Shown piece after piece: positions 55,583 to 63,837 of a DNA stretch of 64,000 nt. The DNA is from Mesorhizobium prunaredense. GTDB lineage: Bacteria; Pseudomonadota; Alphaproteobacteria; Rhizobiales; Rhizobiaceae. The stretch spans positions 62,001-126,000 of the forward strand of contig NZ_FTPD01000013.1 of the NCBI RefSeq assembly GCF_900156895.1, read 5' to 3'. The stretch's first letter is position 1. Each line of letters starts with the position of its first letter. Position numbers and translations under genes: made by a program. Under the pieces are notes generated by a model. That model had not been told where the DNA came from. It was given only the letters and a program-made list of their open reading frames with translations, and ran no database searches.

Positions 55583-58036
55583 TTAGGCTTTGATCCTTTC
55601 TCCGGCCGGGTCGTAAAGCGGCTTGAGATGAATTTTTGCCGGCGTGCGCTCCATAGCCACCACCAACTCGTAGTCGCCGCAGGTGAGGAAATCGTCGCTG
55701 ACGCCGTCGGCATTGCGCACATAGCCGTAGCCGATGTTCTTGCCGATCGTGTAGCCATAGCCGCCGCTGGTCAGGTAGCCGACCGGCTCGCTGTTGCGCA
55801 GGATCGTTTCGCGCCCGAGCAGCACGATCTCGCAATCATCGACGGTGAAGCCGGCAAAGCGTTTTTTCAGCGCCGCGCCGCTGATCTCTTCCAGCGCCCG
55901 CCGCCCGAGAAAATCGGTATTCTTGCGAAGCTTCACCGCCCAGCCGAGGCCGGCCTCCTGCGGTGTGTCGTTGGGCGTGATGTCGGAGCCCCAGGCGCGG
56001 TAGCCTTTTTCCAGCCGCAGCGATTCCAGCGCCCGATAGCCGACCGGGCGGATGCTGTGCTCCTCGCCCGCCGCCATCAGCGCGTCGAAGATTTCGCCCG
56101 TCGCCGCGATCGGCACATGCAGCTCCCAGCCGAGCTCGCCGACATAGGTGACGCGCAGCGACCGAACTGTGTGGCCGGCGATGGAGATTTCCCGCACGTG
56201 TCCGAACGGGAAAGCGGTGTTCGACACGTCCCCATCGGTCACCGCAGCCAGCACGTCGCGGGCGCGCGGCCCCATCAGCGACAGCGTGCCGAAATCCTCG
56301 GTGACATCGGTGAGCGTCACGTCGAGCTCGTTGCCGACATGGTCGCCGATCCACGAGAAGTCATGCGTCCTAAAGCCGGTGCCGGTGACGACGTAGAATC
56401 GGTCTTCGCCGAGCCGCGCCACGGTCAGGTCGGCCTCGATGCCGCCGCGCGTGTTGAGAAGCTGCGTGTAGGTCAGCCGGCCGACCGGCTTGGCGACGTC
56501 GTTGGCGCAGATCCAGTCGAGCGCCTTCAGCGCATCCGCACCGGTCATTTCGTATTTGGCGAAGGATGACTGGTCGAAGATGCCGACGTGTTCGCGCACG
56601 TGCCGGTGCTCGTCGCCGACCGGCGCGAACCAGTTCTGCCGGCCCATCGAATAGATGTCCTTCGGCTCGACGCCTTCGGGCGCAAACCAGTTCGGCCGCT
56701 CCCAACCGAGTTTGGAGCCGAACACGGCGCGGTGCTTTTGCAGCCGTTCATAGAGCGGCGACACGATCCGTGGCCGACCCGTGACATACTCCTCATGCGG
56801 GAAGCCGATCGTGTAGTGCTTGCCATAGGCTTCCAGCGTGCGGTCGCGGACCCATTGCCGGTCGCGGTGCAGGTCGGAAAAGCGCCTGACATCGACCACC
56901 CACAGGTCGAGCGGCGCCTCGCCGTCGACCGCCCACTGCGCCAGCACCCAGCCGGCGCCGCCGCCCGCCGCGATGCCGAAGGCGTTGAAGCCGGCGCCGA
57001 CGAACATGTTGGCGCATTCTGGCGCCACGCCGAGAATGAAATTGCCGTCCGGCGTGAAGCTCTCCGGCCCGTTGATCATCTGCTTGACGCCGACGGTTTC
57101 GAGCGCCGGAACCCGCGTGATCGCCTGGTTCATATGCTGCTCGAAATGATCGTAGTCGTCGTCGAACAGCCGGAACTGCCACTCGTCAGGGACATCGCCG
57201 CCGGGAATATCGGTCGTCCAGGCTTGCGGGTTCGGCTCATAGCCGCCCATCACCAGCCCGCCGACCTCCTCCTTGAAATAGATGCGGCGGTCGGGGTCGC
57301 GGATCGTCGGCGCATCGGTCGCCAACCCGTCTATTCTCTCGGTGACGATGTACTGGTGCTTCACCGGCTGCAGCGGCACGTTGATGCCGGCTAGCGCCCC
57401 CACCTGACGCGCCCATTGCCCGGCACAGTTCACCACCTTGTCGCAGGCGATATCGCCCCTGTTGGTCTTTACCGCTGTGATGCGGCCCCCCTTCATGTCG
57501 AAGCCGGTGACGCGGACATCCTCGAACAGCCTGGCGCCATGCATGCGCGCGCCTTTGGCCAGCGACTGCGTGATGTCGGAAGGGCTTGCCTGGCCGTCGG
57601 TCGGCAGCCAACTGGCGCCGACGAGATCGCCAGTCTCCAGCAGCGGCCACATTGCCTTGACCTCGGCCGGTGACAGCAACGGCATATCCATGCCGAAGCT
57701 TTTCGCCGTCGTCGCCAGCCTCTTGTACTCGATCCAACGGTCGGCATTGGTGGCGAGCCTGAGGCACCCGGTCATCTTCCAGCCGGTGGCGAGGCCGGTT
57801 TCGGCTTCCAGCCCCTTGTAGAGATCGACCGAATATTTGAGCACGCGGGTGATCGAGGCCGAAGACCGCAACTGACCGACCAGCCCCGCGGCATGCCATG
57901 TCGAGCCCGAAGTCAGTTTGCCCTGTTCCAGGAGCACGACATCGGCTTTGTGGTCACGCGCCAGATGATAAGCCGTCGAACAGCCGATTATGCCGCCGCC
58001 GATGACGACGATCTCGGCGTAGGCGGGCAAGGTCAT
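55583..58036 (-). CDS. FAD-dependent dimethylglycine/sarcosine dehydrogenase-type demethylase with GcvT domain
   Basis: 817 residues from ATG 58036. The N-terminal DAO-type FAD domain has IVVIGGGIIGCSTAYHLARD and GSTWHAAG, where His48 is the expected covalent flavin attachment site. The C-terminal folate-binding GcvT/aminomethyltransferase domains begin at about 430 (WFAPVGDEHRHVREHVGIFDQSSFAKYEMTGADAL) and end at about 810. The family oxidatively removes an N-methyl group and passes formaldehyde to tetrahydrofolate. It starts by ATGA overlap with kinase 2, so both are co-translated. Confidence 0.93.
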   Translation of the reverse strand: MTLPAYAEIVVIGGGIIGCSTAYHLARDHKADVVLLEQGKLTSGSTWHAAGLVGQLRSSASITRVLKYSVDLYKGLEAETGLATGWKMTGCLRLATNADRWIEYKRLATTAKSFGMDMPLLSPAEVKAMWPLLETGDLVGASWLPTDGQASPSDITQSLAKGARMHGARLFEDVRVTGFDMKGGRITAVKTNRGDIACDKVVNCAGQWARQVGALAGINVPLQPVKHQYIVTERIDGLATDAPTIRDPDRRIYFKEEVGGLVMGGYEPNPQAWTTDIPGGDVPDEWQFRLFDDDYDHFEQHMNQAITRVPALETVGVKQMINGPESFTPDGNFILGVAPECANMFVGAGFNAFGIAAGGGAGWVLAQWAVDGEAPLDLWVVDVRRFSDLHRDRQWVRDRTLEAYGKHYTIGFPHEEYVTGRPRIVSPLYERLQKHRAVFGSKLGWERPNWFAPEGVEPKDIYSMGRQNWFAPVGDEHRHVREHVGIFDQSSFAKYEMTGADALKALDWICANDVAKPVGRLTYTQLLNTRGGIEADLTVARLGEDRFYVVTGTGFRTHDFSWIGDHVGNELDVTLTDVTEDFGTLSLMGPRARDVLAAVTDGDVSNTAFPFGHVREISIAGHTVRSLRVTYVGELGWELHVPIAATGEIFDALMAAGEEHSIRPVGYRALESLRLEKGYRAWGSDITPNDTPQEAGLGWAVKLRKNTDFLGRRALEEISGAALKKRFAGFTVDDCEIVLLGRETILRNSEPVGYLTSGGYGYTIGKNIGYGYVRNADGVSDDFLTCGDYELVVAMERTPAKIHLKPLYDPAGERIKA

Positions 58037-58917
58037 GATTTCTGTCCGTATTTTGTTCTGTAGTTTTCCAGCGCGGCATCGAGCCGCGTCAGGTTTTCGT
58101 CGGTATAGGCGACGTAGTCGATGCCGGGCGCGTCGAGATAAAGTTCGGAAACCATGCTCCACATCGCCTCGCGCAGCAACGATGCACATTGCATGGCCGC
58201 ATGCGAGCGGCGGATCGCCTCGTCCGGCTCCTTCATGAAGTAGGCGGTCAGGAAGGCGAAGGACTCCTCGTCGTTCATGCTGGCGTTTGAGGCGACGCCG
58301 GCGAGGTCGAACATCGCCGTGTTGAAGCCGGCATATTCGAAATCGATCAGCCACAGCCTGTGGCCGTCATCGAGAATGTTAGCCGGCAGAAGGTCATTAT
58401 GACCAAAGACGATTGGCAGCAGTTTCTGCGCCCGTTCAAGCTCGTCCGCAAGTGTCAGCAGCCGCGGCAACTCGCTTCGCATGCGGCTGTCGGCTTCCTC
58501 CAGCGTGCGCGCATAGTCGCGGATGACATGAAATACCCAGAACATGAAGCCGGCGCCGGAGACATGATTGGGCATCTCGCGATGGAAGCCCCGCATCAGG
58601 GCGGCGACGCGGCCGATATTGGCGCGTACGTCCTCGGCGACAAAAGTCTTGGCGCCGAGAAATTCCGTCACCAGGATGCCGGGCTCGGAGTAGTGGACCG
58701 CTGGCGCGAAGCCGGCGGCGTGCGCCGCGCGCGCGGTCATCACCTCGCGCTCGCGAAAAACGTGATGGAAGGGAAAGTCCTGGCCAATGCGCACGACATG
58801 CCGCCCGGCGGCGTCCTTGATCAGATAGTTGGCGTTGCTCAGGCCGCCCGGCAGCGGCGCGATCTCGATGCTGCCGGTCCAGCAGGGCAGGGCGCGGATG
58901 CGGTCCTCGGCGGTCAC
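58033..58917 (-). CDS. Choline-kinase-like phosphotransferase, copy 2
   Basis: 294 residues from GTG 58917 (VTAEDRIRALPCWTG); the open frame extends to 59097 with a low-complexity Arg/Pro stretch that looks non-coding. The glycine loop is PLPGGLSNANYLI. The Brenner loop FGHNDLLPANIL has Asp175 and Asn180, and LIDFEYAGFN has Asp192, close to the LicA/choline kinase family. It is translationally coupled to the demethylase downstream, suggesting that a phosphorylated or N-methylated amino-alcohol is shared. Substrate unproven. Confidence 0.85.
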   Translation of the reverse strand: MTAEDRIRALPCWTGSIEIAPLPGGLSNANYLIKDAAGRHVVRIGQDFPFHHVFREREVMTARAAHAAGFAPAVHYSEPGILVTEFLGAKTFVAEDVRANIGRVAALMRGFHREMPNHVSGAGFMFWVFHVIRDYARTLEEADSRMRSELPRLLTLADELERAQKLLPIVFGHNDLLPANILDDGHRLWLIDFEYAGFNTAMFDLAGVASNASMNDEESFAFLTAYFMKEPDEAIRRSHAAMQCASLLREAMWSMVSELYLDAPGIDYVAYTDENLTRLDAALENYRTKYGQKS

Positions 58918-59343
58918 AGGGGGATCCCTCGTTGCGCGGGGTTCAAGGCGTCGCGGGCGTCGCAAAGAGGGCGGCCGGCAGGAGGGAGAAATGCGAAATT
59001 CTCGTCGGTGCGGGATCCCGGGATCGGTATCCCGCACCGCACCGACGAGCCCCAGTGCCGGGTTCTTTGACTCCGGCATCCGCCCCCGCGGATTCAAAAA
59101 AGTCCTTTTCCCTCACGTCAGACGATTTCCCGGACGTTCGGGCAGGCGAATTTTGGTGCGGCTCTGCCATCGTTCTCCCGTGGCAGTTCCGAAGCCTGTC
59201 ACAAGCCAGTCTCACGCCATGTGATCTGGCTTGTCAACGAAAACTTGTGGCTTTTTGCCCGAAATCACAAGGTTTTCTTGTAAGCTGTGGCCGATTTGCC
59301 TTAGAAGCGGTCAGTAGCGCAACAAACCGAGTGGGTGAGACCG
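58918..59343. promoter_or_regulatory. Divergent control region between kinase 2 and the DeoR gene
   Basis: 426 bp with no gene. CTTGT half-sites recur at 59230, 59244 (CTTGTG), 59266 (CACAAG, inverted) and 59277. CTTGTG and CACAAG form a dyad spaced by 16 bp. These are candidate operators for the neighbouring DeoR or LysR proteins. Nothing else is clear. Confidence 0.4.
59001..59049 (-). repeat. Long hairpin in the kinase 2 upstream region
   Basis: CTCGTCGGTGCGGGAT (59001-59016) pairs with ATCCCGCACC-GCACC-GACGAG (59029-59049), which has one five-base duplication. If transcribed with kinase 2 it would fold into a strong leader hairpin about 85-130 bp before GTG 58917. Confidence 0.65.
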
Positions 59344-60117
59344 ATGCACTCGAAGCGGCATGGCGAAATCCTGCGTCTCCTCCATGAGGAGGGCACCGTC
59401 ACCATCGCCAGCCTGGCCGACCGGCTCGGCGTCTCGCTGGAGACCGTGCGCCGCGACGTCAAGCCACTGACCAGTGACGGTTCGATCCTGAAGATGCATG
59501 GCGCCGTCGGCCTGCCGTCGATGGCCGGCGAGGCGCCGTTCGAGCGGCGCATGCGCGAGAATGCCGATGCCAAGCGCGCCATCGCCCGCATGGTTGCCGC
59601 GACCATCCGCGACGGCGAAGCGATCATGCTCGACACCGGCACCACGACCTCTTTCCTGGCCCGCGAACTGCTCGGCCACCGGCGGTTGACGGTGGTCACC
59701 AACTCCTCCGACATCGCCCGCACGCTGGCCACCGTCAACGGCAACAAGGTCTATATGGCCGGCGGCGAACTGCGCAGCGATTCGGGCGCCGCCTTCGGCG
59801 TCACGGCCATTGAATTCGTCAGCCGCTTTTCCGTTAGCCACGCTGTGATCTCCACCGGCGCGGTCGATGCCGTCACCGGCGTGATGGACTATGATCTGGA
59901 AGAGGCGGAATTCGCCCGCATGGTGCTGTCGCGCGGCCAGCGCTCGCTCGTCATCACCGACCACACCAAGTTCGGCCGCCAAGGCCTGGTCCAGGTCTGC
60001 AGCCTCGACGGTTTTTCCGAACTCGTCACCGATCGGCCGCCGCCGCGCGCCATCGCCGCAGCCCTCGAGCAAGCGGGCGCGCGGCTCAGCATTGCCGGCA
60101 GCGAAAGCGGGATCTGA
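59344..60117 (+). CDS. DeoR-family transcriptional regulator
   Basis: 257 residues from ATG 59344 (GTG 59335 is an alternative). The N-terminal HTH is EGTVTIASLADRLGVSLETVRRDVKPL (about 18-44). The effector part has DTGTTTSFLARELL and VVTNSSDIARTLA, the phosphosugar-binding fold of DeoR proteins. The kinase-demethylase operon is divergent and its control region carries dyads, so repression of that operon by a phosphorylated intermediate is plausible. Confidence 0.92.
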   Translation: MHSKRHGEILRLLHEEGTVTIASLADRLGVSLETVRRDVKPLTSDGSILKMHGAVGLPSMAGEAPFERRMRENADAKRAIARMVAATIRDGEAIMLDTGTTTSFLARELLGHRRLTVVTNSSDIARTLATVNGNKVYMAGGELRSDSGAAFGVTAIEFVSRFSVSHAVISTGAVDAVTGVMDYDLEEAEFARMVLSRGQRSLVITDHTKFGRQGLVQVCSLDGFSELVTDRPPPRAIAAALEQAGARLSIAGSESGI

Positions 60118-60188
60118 CCTGGCCAGAGCAGTGGTGAGCCTGGGGTCCGCGGCTTTTCTTCCTTGCCGTCCCGGTGTTTAGTCCGGCC

Positions 60189-61115
60189 ATGGCCTTCACC
60201 ATTCGCCAATTGCAGTTCTTCATCGCCGTCGCTGAGCAAGGCACTGTGTCTGGCGCCGCCCAAAACCTGTCCATCTCGCAATCGTCGGTCACCGAGGCGA
60301 TCAAGGAGCTCGAAGGCGATCTCGGCGTCGAGCTGTTCGAGCGCCATCCGCGCGGCCTCAACATCACCCACAAGGGCCACCAGTTCCTGCGCCACGCGAC
60401 AAAGATCCTTGCCGATGTTTCCGATGCGCGCCGCGCCTTCTCCGGCGAGCATGCGGCGGCTGGCGGCCGGCTGCAACTCGGCGTCACCTCGCTGGTCGCC
60501 GGCTATGTGCTGTCCGACCTTCTCGCCCGCTATCGCCGCGCCTATCCGGGCGTCGAGATCTCGGCCATCGAGGACAATGGCGACTACCTTGAACATCTGC
60601 TGATCGGCGGCAAGCTCGACATCGCCGTCATGGTCACCTCGAACCTGCGCGACCGCACCGCCCTGCAATCGGAAATTCTCGAAGTCTCGCCCTACCGGCT
60701 ATGGCTGCCGCTTGGCCATCCGCTGTCCGGCGCCGACATCATCGGCATCAGCGATATCGCGTCGGAGCCGCTGATCATGCTGACCGTCGACGAGATCGAA
60801 GAGAATACCGGAAAATTGCTGGCAGCGATCGCCGCCAAGCCGCATGTCGCCTTCCGCACCCGCTCGGTCGAAGCGGTGCGCAGCCTCGTCGCCACCGGCG
60901 CCGGCGTGGCGCTGCTGCCGGATCTCGTCTACCGGCCATGGTCGCTGGAAGGCGACCGCATCGAATCGCGCGATGTTTCGGGCTCGTTGCCGGTTGTCCA
61001 GGTCGGCACGGTCTGGCGGCGCGGCTCCGGCCTGCCGCAGGCCGCGCGCGACTTTATCGGGCTTGCCCAGTCGCAGCGCATGGTTCGTCAGCGGCCTGAC
61101 AAGAACGGCCGCTGA
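60189..61115 (+). CDS. LysR-family transcriptional regulator
   Basis: 308 residues from ATG 60189 (MAFTIRQLQFFIAVAEQGTVSGAAQNLSISQSSVTEAIKELE, HTH about 17-36). The effector domain is of normal length. It is 71 bp after the DeoR gene and directly upstream of the ABC importer genes, with a palindrome in the gap, so it likely regulates the importer. Effector unknown. Confidence 0.92.
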   Translation: MAFTIRQLQFFIAVAEQGTVSGAAQNLSISQSSVTEAIKELEGDLGVELFERHPRGLNITHKGHQFLRHATKILADVSDARRAFSGEHAAAGGRLQLGVTSLVAGYVLSDLLARYRRAYPGVEISAIEDNGDYLEHLLIGGKLDIAVMVTSNLRDRTALQSEILEVSPYRLWLPLGHPLSGADIIGISDIASEPLIMLTVDEIEENTGKLLAAIAAKPHVAFRTRSVEAVRSLVATGAGVALLPDLVYRPWSLEGDRIESRDVSGSLPVVQVGTVWRRGSGLPQAARDFIGLAQSQRMVRQRPDKNGR

Positions 61116-61117
61116 TC

Positions 61118-61134
61118 TATCGGAAAAACCGATA
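61118..61134. promoter_or_regulatory. Palindrome TATCGGAAAAACCGATA upstream of the importer genes
   Basis: Perfect 6-bp arms around AAAAA, starting three bases after the lysR stop and 107 bp before the binding-protein ATG. The T-N11-A form and interval suit a LysR-type operator; the A/T-free tail argues against a terminator. Confidence 0.5.
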
Positions 61135-61241
61135 TCGCCTTTCTGATAAATGAATTTGCGAAACCGGGAATTTCACAGCACCTTCATGATCAGGGACCAA
61201 AGCCGCCGCGAGAGTGCGGCCCCTCAGATGGGAGATCGACG

Positions 61242-62393
61242 ATGAATTCATTCCTGAAGTCATGCACTGCATTGACGGTCGCGCTGGCCTTCTCCGGCCA
61301 GGCGATCGCCCAGGTTAAGGAACTTGGCAAGGGCGAGGGCCAAGTCAACATTGTCGCCTGGCCCGGCTACATCGAACGCGGCGAAACCGACAAGAACTAT
61401 GATTGGGTCACGTCTTTCGAGAAGAACACAGGCTGCAAGGTCAATATCAAGACCGCCAACACCTCCGACGAGATGGTCGCGCTGATGAATGAGGGCGGCT
61501 TCGACCTCGTCACCGCCTCGGGCGACGCGTCGTTGCGCCTTGTCGCCGGCAAGCGGGTCCAGCCGATCAACACCGATCTGATCCCGAGCTGGAACACGGT
61601 CGACGACCGGCTGAAGGATGCGCCGTGGTTCACGGTCGGCGGCGTCCACTACGGCGCCCCCTACCAGTGGGGGCCGAACGTGCTGATGTACAACACCGAG
61701 GTGTTCAAGGAAGCGCCGAAGAGCTGGAACGTCGTCTTCGAGGAGGTGACCTTGCCAGACGGCAAGTCGAACAAGGGCCGCGTCCAGGCCTATGACGGGC
61801 CGATCCACATCGCCGATGCCGCCAATTATCTGATGTTCCACAAGCCGGAGCTCGGCATCAAGGATCCCTACGAGTTGACCGAAGACCAGTACAAGGCCGC
61901 CCTCGATCTGCTGCGCGTCCAGCGCACGCTGGTCGGACGCTACTGGCATGACGCTGCCATCCAGGTCGATGACTTCCAGAACGAAGGCGTCGTTGCCTCC
62001 GGTTCATGGCCCTACCAGGTCAACACGCTGGTTGCTGCCAAGAAGCCGGTCGCTTCGACCATCCCCCAGGAAGGCGTCACCGGCTGGGCCGACACGACCA
62101 TGCTGGCAGCCGACGCAGCTCACCCGAACTGCGCCTATATGTGGATGGAGCACTCGCTGTCGTCGAAAGTGCAGGGCGATGTCTCCGCCTGGTTCGGTTC
62201 GCTGCCGGTGGTGCCGGCTGCCTGCAAGGGCAACGAATTGCTCGGCGACGAAGGCTGCAAGACCAACGGCTACGACAATTTCGAAAAGATCAAGTTCTGG
62301 AAGACGCCGGTGTCGAAATGCGCCACCCAGGACCAGTGCGTGCCTTATTATCGCTGGGTGTCGGACTATATCGGCGTCATCGGCGGACGCTGA
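61242..62393 (+). CDS. ABC transporter substrate-binding protein (PotD/PotF-like)
   Basis: 383 residues, Sec signal MNSFLKSCTALTVALAFSGQAIAQ. The start of the mature part, GQVNIVAWPGYIERG, and FDLVTASGDASLRLVAGKRVQPI are typical of polyamine-type binding proteins of the YdcS/PotD group. Four C-terminal Cys (PAACKGNELLGDEGCKTNG and KCATQDQC) may form disulfides. The site would hold a cationic amine. It is the first gene of the importer operon, 126 bp after lysR. Substrate inferred only. Confidence 0.9.
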   Translation: MNSFLKSCTALTVALAFSGQAIAQVKELGKGEGQVNIVAWPGYIERGETDKNYDWVTSFEKNTGCKVNIKTANTSDEMVALMNEGGFDLVTASGDASLRLVAGKRVQPINTDLIPSWNTVDDRLKDAPWFTVGGVHYGAPYQWGPNVLMYNTEVFKEAPKSWNVVFEEVTLPDGKSNKGRVQAYDGPIHIADAANYLMFHKPELGIKDPYELTEDQYKAALDLLRVQRTLVGRYWHDAAIQVDDFQNEGVVASGSWPYQVNTLVAAKKPVASTIPQEGVTGWADTTMLAADAAHPNCAYMWMEHSLSSKVQGDVSAWFGSLPVVPAACKGNELLGDEGCKTNGYDNFEKIKFWKTPVSKCATQDQCVPYYRWVSDYIGVIGGR

Positions 62394-62414
62394 GTTCGTT
62401 TTGCTCGCAAGTTG

Positions 62415-62542
62415 GCGCTGCCCCTCACCCCTACCCTCTCCCCGTGAAGAACGGGAAGAGGGGATCGCGAGCGTTGCGGCTAGCCCCTTCTCCCCGTCTC
62501 TATACGGGGAGAAGGTGCCGGCAGGCGGATGAGGGGCAGCGC
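62415..62542. repeat. RIME-like repeat between binding-protein and ATPase genes
   Basis: Outer arms GCGCTGCCCCTCA (62415-62427) and TGAGGGGCAGCGC (62530-62542); inside are a weaker hairpin (CTCTCCCCGTG...ACGGGAAGAG) and CTTCTCCCCGTC-TCTAT-ACGGGGAGAAG. It occupies most of an intergenic gap within the operon. Same unit as 48122-48297. Confidence 0.85.
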
Positions 62543-62582
62543 TGTCGCCTGAATTGACGAGCCTGGCAGATCAGGACAGCCC

Positions 62583-63581
62583 ATGACATCAGCCGTTTCC
62601 TTCCAAAAAGTCTCGCGCCATTTCGGCAGCGTGCGCGCCGTCGACATGGTCGATCTCGATATCGTGCCGGGCGAGTTCTTCGCCATGCTTGGACCTTCGG
62701 GTTCCGGCAAGACGACCTGCCTGCGTCTGATCGCCGGCTTCGAGCAGCCGACATCGGGCTCGATCTCCATTTTCGGCGAACGCGCCGAAGGCGTTCCGCC
62801 CTATCGCCGCAACGTCAACACCGTCTTCCAGGACTACGCGCTGTTCCCGCATCTGAACGTGCTCGACAACGTCGCCTACGGGCTGATGGTCAAGGGTGTC
62901 GGCAAGCTGGAGCGGCAGAAGGCGGCCGAGGAGGCATTGTCGCTGGTCCGGCTTCCCGGCTACGGCGCCCGCCGCCCGAGCCAGCTTTCCGGCGGACAGC
63001 GCCAGCGCGTCGCGCTCGCCCGCGCGCTGGTCAACCAGCCGAAGGTGCTTCTGCTCGACGAGCCGCTTGGCGCGCTCGACCTCAAGCTCCGCGAAAACAT
63101 GCAGGAGGAGCTGAAGTCGCTGCAGAAGGCGCTCGGCATCACGTTCGTCTTCGTCACCCATGACCAGGGCGAGGCGCTGTCGATGGCCGACCGCGTTGCC
63201 GTCTTCAACGACGGCAAGATCATGCAGATCGGCACGCCGGAGGACATCTACCAGCGGCCGAAGACGCGCTTCGTCGCCGATTTCGTCGGCTCGTCCAATG
63301 TGCTGCCGCCGGATTTCGTCCAGCGCTATTGCGGCCAGCATCGCTGGGGCAGCCTGCGCCCTGAATCCATTCGCATCGGCCGTGCCGCCAAGGGCGACGG
63401 CGTTACCGCCCGTCTCGTCTCGACCAATTATCTCGGCGCCACGACCAGACTGGCGCTCGACGCCGAAGGGTTGAGATTGCATGCCATCGTGCCGGCCGGT
63501 GCGAAATTGCCTGGGGAAGGCGAGGCGGTCGTGCTCACCTTCAACCGCGAGCATTTGCATTTGATGGACGAGCCGGGATGA
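62583..63581 (+). CDS. Polyamine-type ABC transporter ATPase (PotA-like)
   Basis: 332 residues. Walker A GPSGSGKTT (37-45), Q-loop VFQDY, signature LSGGQRQRVALARAL, Walker B LLLDEPLGALD, switch His FVTHDQGEALS, and a TOBE-like C terminus (LRPESIRIGR). It powers the importer encoded by neighbouring genes. A RIME-like element separates it from the permease. Confidence 0.92.
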   Translation: MTSAVSFQKVSRHFGSVRAVDMVDLDIVPGEFFAMLGPSGSGKTTCLRLIAGFEQPTSGSISIFGERAEGVPPYRRNVNTVFQDYALFPHLNVLDNVAYGLMVKGVGKLERQKAAEEALSLVRLPGYGARRPSQLSGGQRQRVALARALVNQPKVLLLDEPLGALDLKLRENMQEELKSLQKALGITFVFVTHDQGEALSMADRVAVFNDGKIMQIGTPEDIYQRPKTRFVADFVGSSNVLPPDFVQRYCGQHRWGSLRPESIRIGRAAKGDGVTARLVSTNYLGATTRLALDAEGLRLHAIVPAGAKLPGEGEAVVLTFNREHLHLMDEPG

Positions 63582-63629
63582 TGAAGGTTTCGGCAATTGT
63601 GGCTAATAGCCGAGGCAAGGCGCTCTACG

Positions 63630-63789
63630 GCGCCCCCCTCTGTCCTGCCGGACATCTCCCCCACGAGGGGGGAGATCGGCTGTCGCGACCACTTTCGCCA
63701 ATTATCAACGTTCCAGAAAAGGCGCCGCCGGCGACGCTGCCGATCTCCCCCCAAGTGGGGGAGATGTCCGGCAGGACAGAGGGGGGCGC
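63630..63789. repeat. RIME-like element with perfect 33-bp inverted arms
   Basis: The arms 63630-63662 and 63757-63789 are perfect inverted copies beginning GCGCCCCCCTCTGTCCTGCC. Each is followed inward by a small ATCTCCCC hairpin, and 94 bp separate the arms. It lies between ATPase and permease genes of one operon. The arms match the short element at 31737. Confidence 0.9.
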
Positions 63790-63837
63790 GAAGGATCGCG
63801 ACCTCTCATTTATCCTCCGTCAAGACAGCGCGGCGTC

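Noticed and set aside
58918..59097. Upstream extension of kinase 2
   Set aside because: The translation is Arg/Pro-rich and spans a long hairpin; the homology starts after GTG 58917.
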